A stretch of 64,000 nucleotides of DNA from Leucobacter chironomi DSM 19883 (GCF_000421845.1 NZ_ATXU01000002.1:124001-188000); one strand, 5' to 3'; shown: positions 16,409 through 25,140, counted from the stretch's first letter. A program made the numbers and translations. The notes: generated by a model from the sequence alone, not told the origin.

Positions 16409-16449
16409 AAGCCGATTCGGCACCCCGTTGCGCGAGCCGGTTCGGCGCG

Positions 16450-16455
16450 TAGGGT
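16450..16455 (+). promoter_or_regulatory. -10 box TAGGGT, leaderless
   Basis: TAGGGT ends seven bases before the ATG at 16463. This supports 16463 over the GTG at 16454, which overlaps the box itself. Confidence 0.5.
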
Positions 16456-16462
16456 GGAAGGC

Positions 16463-17113
16463 ATGGCACGGATCATCATCTTCGGCGGACACGGCAAGAT
16501 CGCGCTGCTCACGGAACCGCTGCTCGTGGAGCGGGGCGACCGGGTGACGGCGGTGATCCGCAACCCGGATCACGCGGAGGAGGTGCGAGCGGCGGGGGCG
16601 GAGCCGCTCGTCGCGGACATCGAAGGGCTCGACGTGGCGGCGCTGTCCGAGCTGATCTCGGGTCACGACGCGGTCGTGTGGTCGGCGGGCGCGGGCGGCG
16701 GCAACCCGGCGCGCACGCGCGCGGTGGATCACGAGGCCGCGGTGCGCAGCATGGATGCCGCCGAGCGTGCGGGGGTGCGGCGCTACGTGATGGTCTCCTA
16801 CTTCGGTGCGTCGCCGCAGCACGGGGTCGCCCCCGACCATCCGTTCTTCGCGTACGCCGAGGCGAAGGCCGCCGCCGACGAGCACCTGCGCGCCTCCGGG
16901 CTCGACTGGACGGTGCTCGGGCCGAGCGCGCTCACCCTCGATCCCGGCACCGGGCGGATCGACGCCGATGCGCAGCAGTCGGAGAGCGTGCCCCGGGCCG
17001 ACGTCGCGGCGGTCGTCGCGGCGGTGCTCGCAGACGACGGCACGATCGGCCGCACGATCCGCTTCAACGCGGGCGGTACGCCGGTCGCCGAGGCGGTGGC
17101 GGCCGGGGCCTGA
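16463..17113 (+). CDS. NAD(P)-binding atypical SDR protein
   Basis: A 216-residue atypical short-chain dehydrogenase (NAD(P)H-binding, YwnB/HSCARG-like group). It starts with the Rossmann motif IIIFGGHGKIA, has VIRNPDHAEEV after strand two (a basic residue suggesting NADP), and SYFGASPQHG plus YAEAKAAAD in place of the classical Ser-Tyr-Lys region. Such proteins serve as redox sensors or as flavin/quinone-related reductases; no reaction is assigned. The start choice is set by the leaderless -10 box. A tiny membrane-protein gene follows after 17 bases. Confidence 0.8.
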   Translation: MARIIIFGGHGKIALLTEPLLVERGDRVTAVIRNPDHAEEVRAAGAEPLVADIEGLDVAALSELISGHDAVVWSAGAGGGNPARTRAVDHEAAVRSMDAAERAGVRRYVMVSYFGASPQHGVAPDHPFFAYAEAKAAADEHLRASGLDWTVLGPSALTLDPGTGRIDADAQQSESVPRADVAAVVAAVLADDGTIGRTIRFNAGGTPVAEAVAAGA

Positions 17114-17130
17114 GCCTCGGCGTCGACGGC

Positions 17131-17262
17131 ATGCAGCCGCCGGGGCTCGTGCGCGCCGGGCTCACCGCGGTGCGCACGCACATCTTCATCTCGTTCGCCT
17201 TCGACGCGCTCGTCGTGGCGATGGTGGTTTCGTGGATCTCGGGCCTCATCGCCCCGGGCTGA
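17131..17262 (+). CDS. 43-residue single-helix membrane protein
   Basis: A short frame from ATG 17131 to TGA 17262. The N-terminal half is basic and the C-terminal half (FISFAFDALVVAMVVSWISG) is one hydrophobic helix, the layout of small inner-membrane proteins. It starts 17 bases after the NAD-binding protein gene and would be co-transcribed. The ribosome site is weak. It fits the high-GC third-position pattern, so I think it is real but with limited confidence. Confidence 0.45.
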   Translation: MQPPGLVRAGLTAVRTHIFISFAFDALVVAMVVSWISGLIAPG

Positions 17263-17310
17263 GCGAGCGGATCGGCGGGACATCGGTGCGGATTCCGCGC
17301 AGCGCGCGGC

Positions 17311-18072
17311 TCACTCGCTCGTGGTCGTGGTCCGTTCCAGCAGCCGGTCGGGGATCACCGAGATGAGGGGTCGGGTGAGGCGGTAGCGCCAGTCCGAGAC
17401 GACCACGGCGCGGCCCCGGTGCAGCCCGCGCAGCCCCTCGCGGGCGACTCTGCGGGTGTCGGCCCACGCGATGCGGGGCAGCCGGGGCAGGTGGTCCGCG
17501 CCCATGCGCTCGTGGAACTCCGTGTCGAGCAGGCCGGGGCAGAGCGCCGTGATCCGCACGCCCGATCCGCGATATCGGGCGTTCAGCGAACGCGAGAGCG
17601 AGACGACCGCGGCCTTCGCCGCCCCGTAGCTGCCGCTCGGGGTGAAGGCGGCGACACTCGCGACGTTCATGATCCAGCCGCGACGGCGGGCGAGCATACC
17701 CGGGATCGCGGCGTGCGCAAGCCGGAGCGGCACCCACGACAGCAGCTCGTGCAGGCGCCGCTCGTCGGAGATGCGGCTCGATTCGAACCCCTCGTACACG
17801 CCGAAGCCCGCGTTGCTGATGAGGATGTCGACGGGGGAGTCGGGGTCGGCGACGCGCTTCGCCGCTCGTTCGAGTCCGTCGGGCTCGGTGAGGTCGGCGG
17901 CCAGCACCTCGACGGCTACGCCGTGCTCGTGCCGCAGTCGCCGGGCCAGCTCTTCGAGCCGGGCTTCGTCGCGGGCGACGAGCACGAGGTTCACGCGGCG
18001 CTCGGCGAGCTGCCGTGCGAGTTCGGCGCCGAGTCCGGCGGAGGCCCCGGTGACGAGCGCGAGATATGCCAT
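17311..18072 (-). CDS. short-chain dehydrogenase, DltE/YqjQ type
   Basis: A 253-residue SDR. The glycine motif TGASAGLGAELA lies at residues 8-19, VARDEARLEELA after strand two suggests NADP, SNAGFG is the NAG motif, and the active site reads NVASVAAFTPSGSYGAAKAA, giving Ser, Tyr and Lys. C-terminal residues ARYRGSGVRITALCPGLLDTEF are typical of the DltE-like group, whose members reduce lipid- or steroid-like ketones. It shares a 47-base divergent gap with the VanX-like gene. Confidence 0.85.
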   Translation of the reverse strand: MAYLALVTGASAGLGAELARQLAERRVNLVLVARDEARLEELARRLRHEHGVAVEVLAADLTEPDGLERAAKRVADPDSPVDILISNAGFGVYEGFESSRISDERRLHELLSWVPLRLAHAAIPGMLARRRGWIMNVASVAAFTPSGSYGAAKAAVVSLSRSLNARYRGSGVRITALCPGLLDTEFHERMGADHLPRLPRIAWADTRRVAREGLRGLHRGRAVVVSDWRYRLTRPLISVIPDRLLERTTTTSE

Positions 18073-18107
18073 GCCGCTCAGTCTCTCATCCGGCGCTCGG
18101 GATCCCC

Positions 18108-18113
18108 TAGGCT
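18108..18113 (+). promoter_or_regulatory. -10 box TAGGCT for the VanX-like gene, leaderless
   Basis: TAGGCT ends six bases before the GTG at 18120 and fixes that codon as the start; the nearby ATG at 18115 is out of frame. Confidence 0.55.
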
Positions 18114-18119
18114 GATGCC

Positions 18120-18980
18120 GTGCCAGCGCCTCAGACCATCGCCGTCGTCGGATTCGTGCTGCTCGCCGTGCTGGCGCTCGGATCGCTGCTGCTGGTGCGC
18201 AGGCTCGCGTCGCGCCTTGCGAGGATCGCGGCGCTGTCGGTTGGGGTCGTGCTGCTGCTCGGCGCCGCGGCCGGTGCGATCGGCGCGGTCGCGGCCGGTT
18301 CGGCGCAGCGGGAGCTTCCGGCTCCGGCCGCGGAGCGGATCGACGGGCGTGCGGATGCTGCGGAGCAGCGCACCATGCCCGACGACTTCGTCGACGCCCG
18401 TGAGCTCGAACCCGGCATCGAGGTCGAGCTGCGCTACGCGGGCACCCGCAACTTCACGGGGCAGGTGGTCGACGGCTACGAGACCGACGATCGGGTGATC
18501 CTGCAGCGCGATGCGGCGGCCGCGCTCGCCGGGGTGCAGCGGGAGCTCGCGGCGGAGGGCCTCGGTCTGCGCGTCTACGACGCCTACCGCCCCACGCGGG
18601 CGGTGCGGTTCTTCATGGACTGGGCCCGCACCGACGACGATTCGACCCGAGCGGAGTACTACCCCGACTTCGAGAAGCCGCAGCTCTTCGAACTCGGCTA
18701 CATCGCCGAGCGATCGAAGCACTCGCTCGGCGGCACCGTCGACCTCACCCTCGTCGACCTCGCCGGCGGCGAGCCGCTCGACATGGGCGGCCCGTTCGAC
18801 TTCTTCGGCGAGCGGTCGCACTACGATGCCGAGGGCCTCGCCCCGGAACAGGCCGCCAACCGGGCGCGGCTGCGTGAAGCGATGATCGCCGGCGGTTTCG
18901 AACCCTACGAGCTGGAGTGGTGGCATTTCTCGTACCCGCTCGACGACGACGCCCGACCGGTCGACGCGCCGGTGCGCTAG
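18120..18980 (+). CDS. membrane-anchored VanX/DdpX-like D-Ala-D-Ala dipeptidase
   Basis: A 286-residue zinc peptidase of family M15D. Two hydrophobic helices (about 7-26 and 37-60) anchor it so that the catalytic domain is outside. The zinc and catalytic residues are visible: SKHSLGGTVDL (His and Asp of the SxHxxGxxxD motif) and ELEWWHF (catalytic Glu, zinc His). DAYRPTRAVRFF holds the conserved Arg. VanX cleaves D-Ala-D-Ala in vancomycin resistance; chromosomal relatives recycle peptidoglycan dipeptides. There are no vanH/vanA genes here, so a recycling or housekeeping role is more likely than resistance. Its stop overlaps the convergent yibE/F gene by four bases. Confidence 0.87.
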   Translation: MPAPQTIAVVGFVLLAVLALGSLLLVRRLASRLARIAALSVGVVLLLGAAAGAIGAVAAGSAQRELPAPAAERIDGRADAAEQRTMPDDFVDARELEPGIEVELRYAGTRNFTGQVVDGYETDDRVILQRDAAAALAGVQRELAAEGLGLRVYDAYRPTRAVRFFMDWARTDDDSTRAEYYPDFEKPQLFELGYIAERSKHSLGGTVDLTLVDLAGGEPLDMGGPFDFFGERSHYDAEGLAPEQAANRARLREAMIAGGFEPYELEWWHFSYPLDDDARPVDAPVR

Positions 18981-20188
18981 ACGCTCGGCGCCTCGGCGGG
19001 CGATGCCGCGTCTGCGGAGCCGGTCGAGGGCGCGGGTGCGAAGCAGACCGCCGCCCTGGTGGCGATCGGTACGGCGAGCACGAGCCCGATGCTGCCGCAC
19101 AGGGTGCGCACCGCCTCGATCGCGATGTCCTCGTGGGTGAGCAGCGAGAGCAACGGCCGGTTGTAGAGGTACACCAGGATCAGCACGCCGAGCGCCGCCC
19201 CGACGTACGCGAAGAACACCGTGTACACGGTCGAGGCGATGTGGTCGCGCCCGATCCGCATCGCGCTCGCGTACACCTCGTGCCGCGGCATCGCGGGGGC
19301 GGCGGCGCGCAGCTCCCACACCGACGATGCCTGGGTGATCGTGACGTCGTTGAGAATGCCGAGCCCGGCGATGATGACGGAGCAGCTGAGCAGCCCGCGG
19401 AAGTCCATGTGCTCGGCCACGCCTGCGAGCGTGCCCGAGGCCTCGTCGCCGATGCCGCTGAGGCGCGTCGCCTGTGTGGCGATCAGCGAGACGCCGGCCA
19501 TGATCGCGATGCCGCACAGCGTGCCGACGAGCGCCGAAGTGGTGCGCATGTTGAAGCCGTGCACCAGGTACAGGATCACGAACATGATCGCGCTCGACGC
19601 GATGACCCCGACGAGCAGGCCGGGAGAGCCGGCCACGAGCGCAGGCAGCAGGAAGGCGAGGAGCACGGTCGCGCTGATCCCGAGTGCGAGGAGGGCGAGC
19701 AGACCTCTGAGCCTGCCCACCGCGATCACCACCGCGACGAAGACGAGCGCGAGGATCGCGAGCGGCAGGCCGCGGAACACGCCCGACACGCTGTACTGAT
19801 TCGCGAGCCGGTAGCGGGTCTCGGCGGTGGGCGCGTGCGGGGAGGCCATGAGCTCGATACGGTCGCCGGCTTGCAGGCCGGCCTGGGTGATGGCGCCTCG
19901 AGCGGTGATATCGACGACGTGGCCGGCGTCGTCGCCGCTGCGAATGCCGATGGAGAAGGTCAGGCACTCGTCGGCCGTGCTGCCGGCGGCTTCGGCGCAG
20001 CCCTCGGTCACCGCGAGGAGTTCGCCGGTCTCGAAGGTGGTGCCTTCCGCGACGAGGGGCGCACGGTCCGCTGCCCGGGCGACTCGGTCGGAGTCGGGCC
20101 AGAGGGCGATGAGGCCCCAGACAGTCGCGGCCGCCACGAGTGCGAGCACTGCGAAAGCGACGAGCTTGATAGGAGTAACGATTCTCAT
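18977..20188 (-). CDS. YibE/F-family membrane protein
   Basis: A 403-residue polytopic protein of the YibE/YibF family. After one N-terminal helix there is an outside domain of about 110 residues containing a Cys pair (EGCAEAAG, DECLTF), then seven to eight helices with the family text AILALVFVAVVIAVGRLRG, VSLIATQATRLSGIGDEA and GLGILNDVTITQASSVWEL. The function of the family is not known; a transport role is often assumed. The ATG at 20186-20188 sits eight bases after a TACGAT box, so it is probably leaderless. A 17-base near-palindrome covers the start codon and would make a good repressor site. Confidence 0.85.
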   Translation of the reverse strand: MRIVTPIKLVAFAVLALVAAATVWGLIALWPDSDRVARAADRAPLVAEGTTFETGELLAVTEGCAEAAGSTADECLTFSIGIRSGDDAGHVVDITARGAITQAGLQAGDRIELMASPHAPTAETRYRLANQYSVSGVFRGLPLAILALVFVAVVIAVGRLRGLLALLALGISATVLLAFLLPALVAGSPGLLVGVIASSAIMFVILYLVHGFNMRTTSALVGTLCGIAIMAGVSLIATQATRLSGIGDEASGTLAGVAEHMDFRGLLSCSVIIAGLGILNDVTITQASSVWELRAAAPAMPRHEVYASAMRIGRDHIASTVYTVFFAYVGAALGVLILVYLYNRPLLSLLTHEDIAIEAVRTLCGSIGLVLAVPIATRAAVCFAPAPSTGSADAASPAEAPSV

Positions 20189-20202
20189 TACCAATTATCG
20201 TA
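20175..20202 (-). promoter_or_regulatory. yibE/F -10 box and palindromic operator over the start codon
   Basis: On the minus strand TACGAT occupies 20197-20202. A palindrome GTAAYGA-N3-TCRTTAC spans 20175-20191, with one mismatch between arms, covering the expected transcription start and the ATG. Such placement suits a repressor; the AT-rich TAATGAGAAT half resembles Zur/Fur-type half-sites, but the assignment is only a guess. Confidence 0.45.
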
Positions 20203-20256
20203 GTGCCCTGAGCGACGTCCGGCGTCATGCCCCGGCCCCGTGTCGGAGGCTGCGGC

Positions 20257-20262
20257 TACGCT
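20257..20262 (+). promoter_or_regulatory. -10 box TACGCT for the M20 peptidase gene, leaderless
   Basis: TACGCT ends six bases before the ATG at 20269. Confidence 0.5.
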
Positions 20263-20268
20263 GGAGGC

Positions 20269-21582
20269 ATGAGCAGCGAGATCACCGACCCCCAGCTCTC
20301 CGAGACCGCGCGCGTGGCCCGCGATCTCATCCGCATCGACACCACCAATCGCGGAGGCGGCGACGCCGAACCCGAGCTCCCGGCAGCCGAGTACGTGGCG
20401 GCGTATCTGCGGGAGTTGGGGCTCGAGCCGCAGATCTTCGAGTCGCTGCCCGGCCGCGCGAGCGTCGTCGCGCGCGTGCCGGGCGCCGAGTCCGAGCTGC
20501 CGGCCCTCGTGCTGCACGGCCACCTCGACGTCGTTCCGGCGGATCCCGCGGGCTGGAGCGTCGACCCCTTCGCCGGGGTGATCGCCGACGGCATGCTCTG
20601 GGGGCGCGGCGCGGTCGACATGAAAGACATGGACGCCATGATCCTCACGGCCGTCGCCGAGCTGCTGCGGGCGGGGGAGCGGCCCCGCCGCGAGATCATC
20701 CTGGCCTTCTTCGCCGACGAGGAGAACGGCGGCGTCTACGGCTCGCACCACCTCGTCGAGCACCACCCCGAGCTCTTCGCGGGCGCCACCGCGGCGATCA
20801 GCGAGGTCGGCGGCTACTCCATCGACGTGGCCGGCACCCGCGCCTATCTCATTCAGACCGGCGAGAAGGCGCTCGACTGGATCCGCCTGCGCGCCCGGGG
20901 CACCGCCGCCCACGGCTCGCGGGTCTGGCACGACAACGCCCTCACGCGGCTCGCCGAGGCCATCGCCGCGCTCGGGCGGCACGAGTGGCCGGTCACCCTC
21001 TGCGACACCACGCGCGACCTCGTCGACCAACTCGCCGCCATCCTCGGCGAAGACGCCCGCGAGGTGGCGCCCGACGAACTCGTGCTGCGTCTCGGCAAGA
21101 GCGGCGGCTTCATCCAGGCGAGCCTGCGCAACACGAGCAACCCGACGGTGCTCACCGCGGGCTACAAGCACAACGTCATCCCCGACACCGCCGAGGCGCT
21201 CGTCGACGTGCGCTCGCTGCCCTCGGAGCAGGGCGACGTGCTCGCCCGCGTGCAGGCCATCGTGGGGCCGGACATCGAGATCGAGACCGTCCACTCGGAC
21301 ATCGGTCTCGAGGTGCCCTTCGCCGGCGAGCTCGTCGACGCCATGACCGAGAGCCTGCGCCGCGCCGACCCCGAGGCGCGCGTGCTGCCCTACCTGCTGT
21401 CCGGCGGCACCGACAACAAAGCCCTCTCCAGACTCGGCATCGCGGGCTACGGCTTCGCGCCGCTGCGCCTGCCCGCCGACCTCGACTTCCCGGGCATGTT
21501 CCACGGGGTCGACGAGCGCGTGCCGCTCGACGCCCTCGACTTCGGGCACCGGGTGCTCGTCGACCTGCTGCGCCGCTACTGA
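20269..21582 (+). CDS. M20-family metallopeptidase
   Basis: A 437-residue M20 zinc peptidase (ArgE/DapE/Acy1/CPG2 group). The first zinc His and catalytic Asp are in LHGHLDVVP, the bridging Asp in WGRGAVDMKDMDAM, the general base and zinc Glu in FFADEENGG, and a later His in AGTAAHGSRVWHDN-like text marks the dimerisation/lid domain. The C-terminal SGGTDNKALSRLGIAGYGF and PGMFHGVDE supply the last zinc His. Members remove acyl groups or cut dipeptides; the substrate is not clear. The upstream in-frame ATG at 20227 is ruled out by the leaderless promoter. It is divergent from yibE/F. Confidence 0.88.
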   Translation: MSSEITDPQLSETARVARDLIRIDTTNRGGGDAEPELPAAEYVAAYLRELGLEPQIFESLPGRASVVARVPGAESELPALVLHGHLDVVPADPAGWSVDPFAGVIADGMLWGRGAVDMKDMDAMILTAVAELLRAGERPRREIILAFFADEENGGVYGSHHLVEHHPELFAGATAAISEVGGYSIDVAGTRAYLIQTGEKALDWIRLRARGTAAHGSRVWHDNALTRLAEAIAALGRHEWPVTLCDTTRDLVDQLAAILGEDAREVAPDELVLRLGKSGGFIQASLRNTSNPTVLTAGYKHNVIPDTAEALVDVRSLPSEQGDVLARVQAIVGPDIEIETVHSDIGLEVPFAGELVDAMTESLRRADPEARVLPYLLSGGTDNKALSRLGIAGYGFAPLRLPADLDFPGMFHGVDERVPLDALDFGHRVLVDLLRRY

Positions 21583-21664
21583 CCGGGCGGGCGCCAGGGC
21601 AGGGCGCCGCCGATCCGCTGCCGCGCACGATCCGCCGCTCCAAGGCTTCGCGGCGCCCCTGAGC

Positions 21665-21670
21665 TATCCT
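21665..21670 (+). promoter_or_regulatory. uppP -10 box TATCCT
   Basis: TATCCT lies 50 bases before the uppP start, giving a leader of about 43 bases that ends in GAAAGGA. Confidence 0.45.
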
Positions 21671-21719
21671 GGACGGCGGCCCGGAACGGCCGCACGCCTC
21701 CATCCGCCACCGAAAGGAC

Positions 21720-22604
21720 ATGATGGGCTTCTTCGACGCGATTCTGCTGGGCATCCTGCAGGGTCTCACCGAGTTCCTCCCGATCTCCTCGAGCGCGCAC
21801 CTGCGCATCGCGAGCGAGCTGCTCGGCATCGGCGACGCCGGCGCCGCGTTCACCGCGATCACCCAGATCGGCACCGAGGCGGCGGTCATCGTCTTCTTCT
21901 GGCGCGATATCGTGCGCATCATCGGCCAGTGGGGGCGCTCGCTCGTCGGCAAGGCGCCGCGCCGCGACCCCGACGCTCTCATGGGCTGGTGGATCATCCT
22001 GGGCTCGATCCCCATCGTGGTGCTGGGGCTGCTCTTCGAGGACGCGATCGACACCACGCTGCGATCTCTCTGGTTCACGGCCACGATGCTCATCGTGTTC
22101 GGTCTGCTGCTCGGCGTCGCCGACAGGGTCGGGCGCAAGGAGCGCCCCCTCCGAGAGCTCACCTGGAAGCACGGCCTGCTGTACGGCGGCGCCCAGGCGC
22201 TCGCGCTGATCCCTGGCGTCTCCCGATCGGGCGGCACCATCACCGCCGGCCTCCTCATGGGCTACACCCGCGAGGCCGCGGCGCGCTACTCGTTCCTGCT
22301 CGCCATCCCCGCGGTGCTCGGATCCGGCTTCTACAAGCTCTTCAAGGAGGTGCGCGAGCCGAGCGGCGGCGCCCCCATGTCGCTGACGCTGCTCGCCACG
22401 GCCATCGCCTTCGTCGTCGCGATCTTCGTGATCAAGTTCTTCATGAGCTACATCTCGAAGCGCAGCTTCATGCCGTTCGTGATCTACCGCCTGGCGCTCG
22501 GCGCCGTGATCTTCGTGCTGCTCGGCACGGGCCTGCTCGACGCCGAGGGCGGCACGGCGGCCGCGCAGACCGCCGGAGCGGCGACGGTCGGGGTGATCCG
22601 ATGA
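21720..22604 (+). CDS. uppP: undecaprenyl-diphosphatase UppP (BacA)
   Basis: A 294-residue membrane phosphatase that dephosphorylates undecaprenyl diphosphate so that the lipid carrier can be reused in wall synthesis; it gives bacitracin tolerance when overproduced. The two conserved blocks are [13 protein letters not shown] (residues about 17-29) and [13 protein letters not shown] (about 161-173), which hold the catalytic Glu, Ser, His and Arg. About eight membrane helices are present. Two ATG codons stand in tandem (21720 and 21723); AAGGA spacing favours 21723, a one-residue difference. The stop overlaps mshC by an ATGA junction, so the two are coupled. Confidence 0.95.
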   Translation: MMGFFDAILLGILQGLTEFLPISSSAHLRIASELLGIGDAGAAFTAITQIGTEAAVIVFFWRDIVRIIGQWGRSLVGKAPRRDPDALMGWWIILGSIPIVVLGLLFEDAIDTTLRSLWFTATMLIVFGLLLGVADRVGRKERPLRELTWKHGLLYGGAQALALIPGVSRSGGTITAGLLMGYTREAAARYSFLLAIPAVLGSGFYKLFKEVREPSGGAPMSLTLLATAIAFVVAIFVIKFFMSYISKRSFMPFVIYRLALGAVIFVLLGTGLLDAEGGTAAAQTAGAATVGVIR

Positions 22605-23869
22605 GAACCTGGACGCCCCCCGAACTGCCCGCACTGCCCGGCACCGGCCTCGCCCCGAAGCTGTTCAACACCGCGACCGGGCGCTTCGAGCACCCCGCGA
22701 TCTCGGACGGCCGGGCGCTGCTCTACGTGTGCGGCATCACCCCCTACGATGCGACTCATCTCGGCCACGCCTTCACCTACCTCGCGTTCGACATCATGCA
22801 GCGCGCCTGGCGCGATGCCGGCCTCGAAACGGTCTACGCGCAGAACATCACCGACGTCGACGATCCGCTGCTGGAACGCGCCGAGGCGACGGGCGTCGAC
22901 TGGCGCGCGCTGGCCGACGAGCAGATCGGGCTCTTCCGCTCAGACATGTTCCGCATGGGCATGATCCCTCCCGAGCACTACGTGGCGGTCACCGAGCAGA
23001 TCGACGAGATCGCCGCCGCCGTGCGCGAGCTGGTGGAGCGGGGCCTCGCCTACGCGGTGCCGACCGAGGAAGCCGCGGGCGACGATCTCTACTTCGATAC
23101 CGACGCGGCCGAGCGCGAGTCGCAGTGGCGGCTCGGCGACGTCGCGCCCTACGACCGCGGCACGATGCTGCAGCTCAGCGCCGAGCGCGGCGGCGATCCG
23201 CAGCGACCGGGCAAGCGCAACCCACTCGATCCGCTGCTGTGGCGCGCGGCGCGCGCGGGCGAGCCGAGCTGGCCGAGCCCGGTGGGCGAAGGACGGCCCG
23301 GCTGGCACATCGAGTGCTCGGTGATCGCGACGCGGGCGCTCGGCGGGGCCTTCACGGTGCAGGGTGGCGGGTCCGATCTCGTGTTCCCGCACCACGAGTT
23401 CACCGCGGCGCACGCCACCGCCAGCTCGGGTACACCGCTCGCGCACGCCTACTGCCACGCAGGCCTCGTCGCCTACCAGGGGCACAAGATGTCGAAGTCG
23501 CGCGGCAACCTCGTCTTCGTGTCGAAGCTGCTCGACGGCACGCACGGCGCCTGCGCCGGGGTGCCGGCGGATCCGTCGGCGATCCGTCTCGGGCTGCTCG
23601 CGCACCACTACCGCTCCGAGTGGGAGTGGCACGACGCCGACCTGGAGACCGCGAACCGTCGGCTCGAGGCTTGGCGCGAGGGGCTCGCGCGGCGCGGCGA
23701 TGACCCGGCCTCCTCGGTCGCGGTGCTGCAGCAGCTGCGGGCGGCGCTCGCGAACGATCTCGACACGCCGGTGATGCTGGCGACGCTCGACGCCGCACTC
23801 GACCGCGGCGTCGACGATCCGGTGCTCATCTCCGACGCCGTCGATGCGCTGCTGGGCGTGAAGCTGTAG
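22601..23869 (+). CDS. mshC: mycothiol ligase MshC
   Basis: A 422-residue class I aminoacyl-tRNA synthetase-like ligase that joins cysteine to GlcN-inositol, using ATP, in mycothiol synthesis. It derives from cysteinyl-tRNA synthetase. The HIGH-type motif is in [17 protein letters not shown], zinc ligands include the Cys of VCGIT and HIECSV plus PHHE, and KMSKS is at residues 296-300 in [11 protein letters not shown]. It lacks the C-terminal anticodon domain of a true CysRS, which separates it from cysS. It is translationally coupled to uppP, a neighbourhood common in actinobacteria. Mycothiol replaces glutathione in this lineage. Confidence 0.95.
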   Translation: MRTWTPPELPALPGTGLAPKLFNTATGRFEHPAISDGRALLYVCGITPYDATHLGHAFTYLAFDIMQRAWRDAGLETVYAQNITDVDDPLLERAEATGVDWRALADEQIGLFRSDMFRMGMIPPEHYVAVTEQIDEIAAAVRELVERGLAYAVPTEEAAGDDLYFDTDAAERESQWRLGDVAPYDRGTMLQLSAERGGDPQRPGKRNPLDPLLWRAARAGEPSWPSPVGEGRPGWHIECSVIATRALGGAFTVQGGGSDLVFPHHEFTAAHATASSGTPLAHAYCHAGLVAYQGHKMSKSRGNLVFVSKLLDGTHGACAGVPADPSAIRLGLLAHHYRSEWEWHDADLETANRRLEAWREGLARRGDDPASSVAVLQQLRAALANDLDTPVMLATLDAALDRGVDDPVLISDAVDALLGVKL

Positions 23870-23884
23870 CGCGGGCTGCGCGGC

Positions 23885-23949
23885 TATCGAGTCGGCCGGT
23901 GCTGTACGAGTCGGCCTACGATTCGCGCGAATGTCAGGCCGACTCGATA
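23885..23949. repeat. inverted repeat between converging mshC and PAC2 genes
   Basis: Exact 13-bp arms TATCGAGTCGGCC (23885-23897) and its complement (23937-23949) enclose a 39-base loop that holds a third copy of the core GAGTCGGCC. The position suits a bidirectional terminator, but there is no T-tract. Confidence 0.75.
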
Positions 23950-24002
23950 CGAAGGGGCCGGCTCGATCGCAGCTTGCTCGCGGTGGCGGATCGCGGCGCG
24001 GA

Positions 24003-24980
24003 TCAGCGCTGCTCGGGGTCCGCGTCGTCGTCGTGATCGTCGGGGTCGCCCGTGAGATCCGCCTCGCTCGGGCCGGTCTGATCGGCGCCGCGCGATCCGC
24101 CCTCGAGGAACTTCTCGAACTCCAGCGCGAGCGCGTCGCCGGTGGCCTCGGCCGCCATCGCCTCGTCGCGCGACTCCTCCAGGCCGCGGATGTAGCGCGA
24201 CATGTCTTCGTCGGCGGCTGCGATCCGGTTGATGTTGGCCTCCCACTCGTTGGCCTGCACCAGCAGCTCGCCGCGCGGGATCACGATGTCGAGCAGCTCC
24301 TCGAGCTTGTCGAGGAGCGCGAGCGTCGCCTTCGGCGAGGGGGCGCTGTGCACGTAGTGGGGCACCTGCGCCCAGAGCGAGATCGCCGAGATGCCGGCCT
24401 GCGCGAGCGCGAGATCTACGACGGTCGCGATGCCCACGGGCCCCTCGTAGCTGCTGCGCACGGCGCCGGTCTCGGCGCGCCGCTCGGCGCTCTCGGTCGA
24501 GACCGAGACGGCGATGGGGCGCGAGTGCGGGGCGTCGGAGAACATCGCGCCGAGGATCACGACCGTGTCGACGCCCCACACGTCGATCAGCTCGACGATC
24601 TCGTCGGCGAAGTTCTGCCAGTCGCGGGCGGGCTCGACACCGGCCAGCAGCAGCAGGTCGGTGACGGGGCTGCCGTCGATGCGCCGCAGCGTCTCCTCGT
24701 CGGGTCGGGGAGCGGCGGCCTCCTCGCCGGGCCGCTGCACGGTGCCGTAGAGGCGCGTGTCGGGCCACTCGAGCACCCGGTTGCCGTCGGAGTCGAACAC
24801 CAGCTTCGGGCGGTGCACCTGGAAGTCGACGTAGCCCTCGGAGCCGATGACGTGCAGCACCTCCGCGTCGATCAGCCCGCCCAGGTGCTGCAGCACCTCG
24901 GTGGTGGCGTCGCCGGCGTCGCTCCAGCCCTGGAAGGCGACGATGAGCACGCGGGGCTGCGGGGAGGCGGTCTCGGACAT
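24003..24980 (-). CDS. PAC2-family (proteasome assembly chaperone-like) protein
   Basis: A 325-residue PAC2-domain protein. Actinobacterial and archaeal members are named after the eukaryotic proteasome assembly chaperone, but their role in bacteria is not settled. Family text includes VLIVAFQGWSDAGDA at the N-terminus, LLLAGVEPARDWQNFADE, and SLWAQVPHYVHSAPSPKATLALL. The C-terminal 40 residues are acidic and disordered (DPDDHDDDADPEQR). The ATG at 24978-24980 follows GGAGGGT, and a TATCCT box ends seven bases before it, so the message may be leaderless. It converges with mshC. Confidence 0.87.
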   Translation of the reverse strand: MSETASPQPRVLIVAFQGWSDAGDATTEVLQHLGGLIDAEVLHVIGSEGYVDFQVHRPKLVFDSDGNRVLEWPDTRLYGTVQRPGEEAAAPRPDEETLRRIDGSPVTDLLLLAGVEPARDWQNFADEIVELIDVWGVDTVVILGAMFSDAPHSRPIAVSVSTESAERRAETGAVRSSYEGPVGIATVVDLALAQAGISAISLWAQVPHYVHSAPSPKATLALLDKLEELLDIVIPRGELLVQANEWEANINRIAAADEDMSRYIRGLEESRDEAMAAEATGDALALEFEKFLEGGSRGADQTGPSEADLTGDPDDHDDDADPEQR

Positions 24981-24987
24981 ACCCTCC

Positions 24988-24993
24988 AGGATA
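24988..24993 (-). promoter_or_regulatory. -10 box TATCCT for the PAC2 gene, leaderless
   Basis: TATCCT on the minus strand ends seven bases before the ATG at 24980. Confidence 0.5.
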
Positions 24994-25034
24994 TCGACAC
25001 CGCTCCCCGTCTCAGACGCGGGTGCTGCCGTCGC

Positions 25035-25098
25035 TATGGGATCTGCCGTCGCTATGCCGCTCCGGGGCGGATCAGGCATAGCGACGGCAGATCCCATA
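25035..25098. repeat. perfect 24-bp inverted repeat upstream of the HAD gene
   Basis: Arms 25035-25058 and 25075-25098 are exact complements with a 16-base loop. The left arm also takes part in a direct repeat: CTGCCGTCGCTATG occurs at 25025-25038 and 25044-25057. The structure sits in the divergent gap between the PAC2 and HAD genes, 30 bases before the HAD -10 box. Confidence 0.95.
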
Positions 25099-25127
25099 TC
25101 TTGGGCCGCCGGCTCCGGCCTCGGCAC

Positions 25128-25133
25128 TACACT
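25128..25133 (+). promoter_or_regulatory. -10 box TACACT for the HAD gene, leaderless
   Basis: TACACT ends seven bases before the ATG at 25141 and favours it over the ATG at 25135. Confidence 0.55.
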
Positions 25134-25140
25134 GATGCGG

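Noticed and set aside
18120-18980. VanX-like gene as part of a vancomycin resistance cluster
   Set aside because: No vanH, vanA or vanRS genes are adjacent; neighbours are an SDR and a YibE/F protein, so a wall-recycling dipeptidase is more likely.
18078-20228. Long minus-strand frame covering the yibE/F region in another register
   Set aside because: Arg/His-rich text without hydrophobic segments, while the yibE/F frame has clear membrane helices and family motifs.
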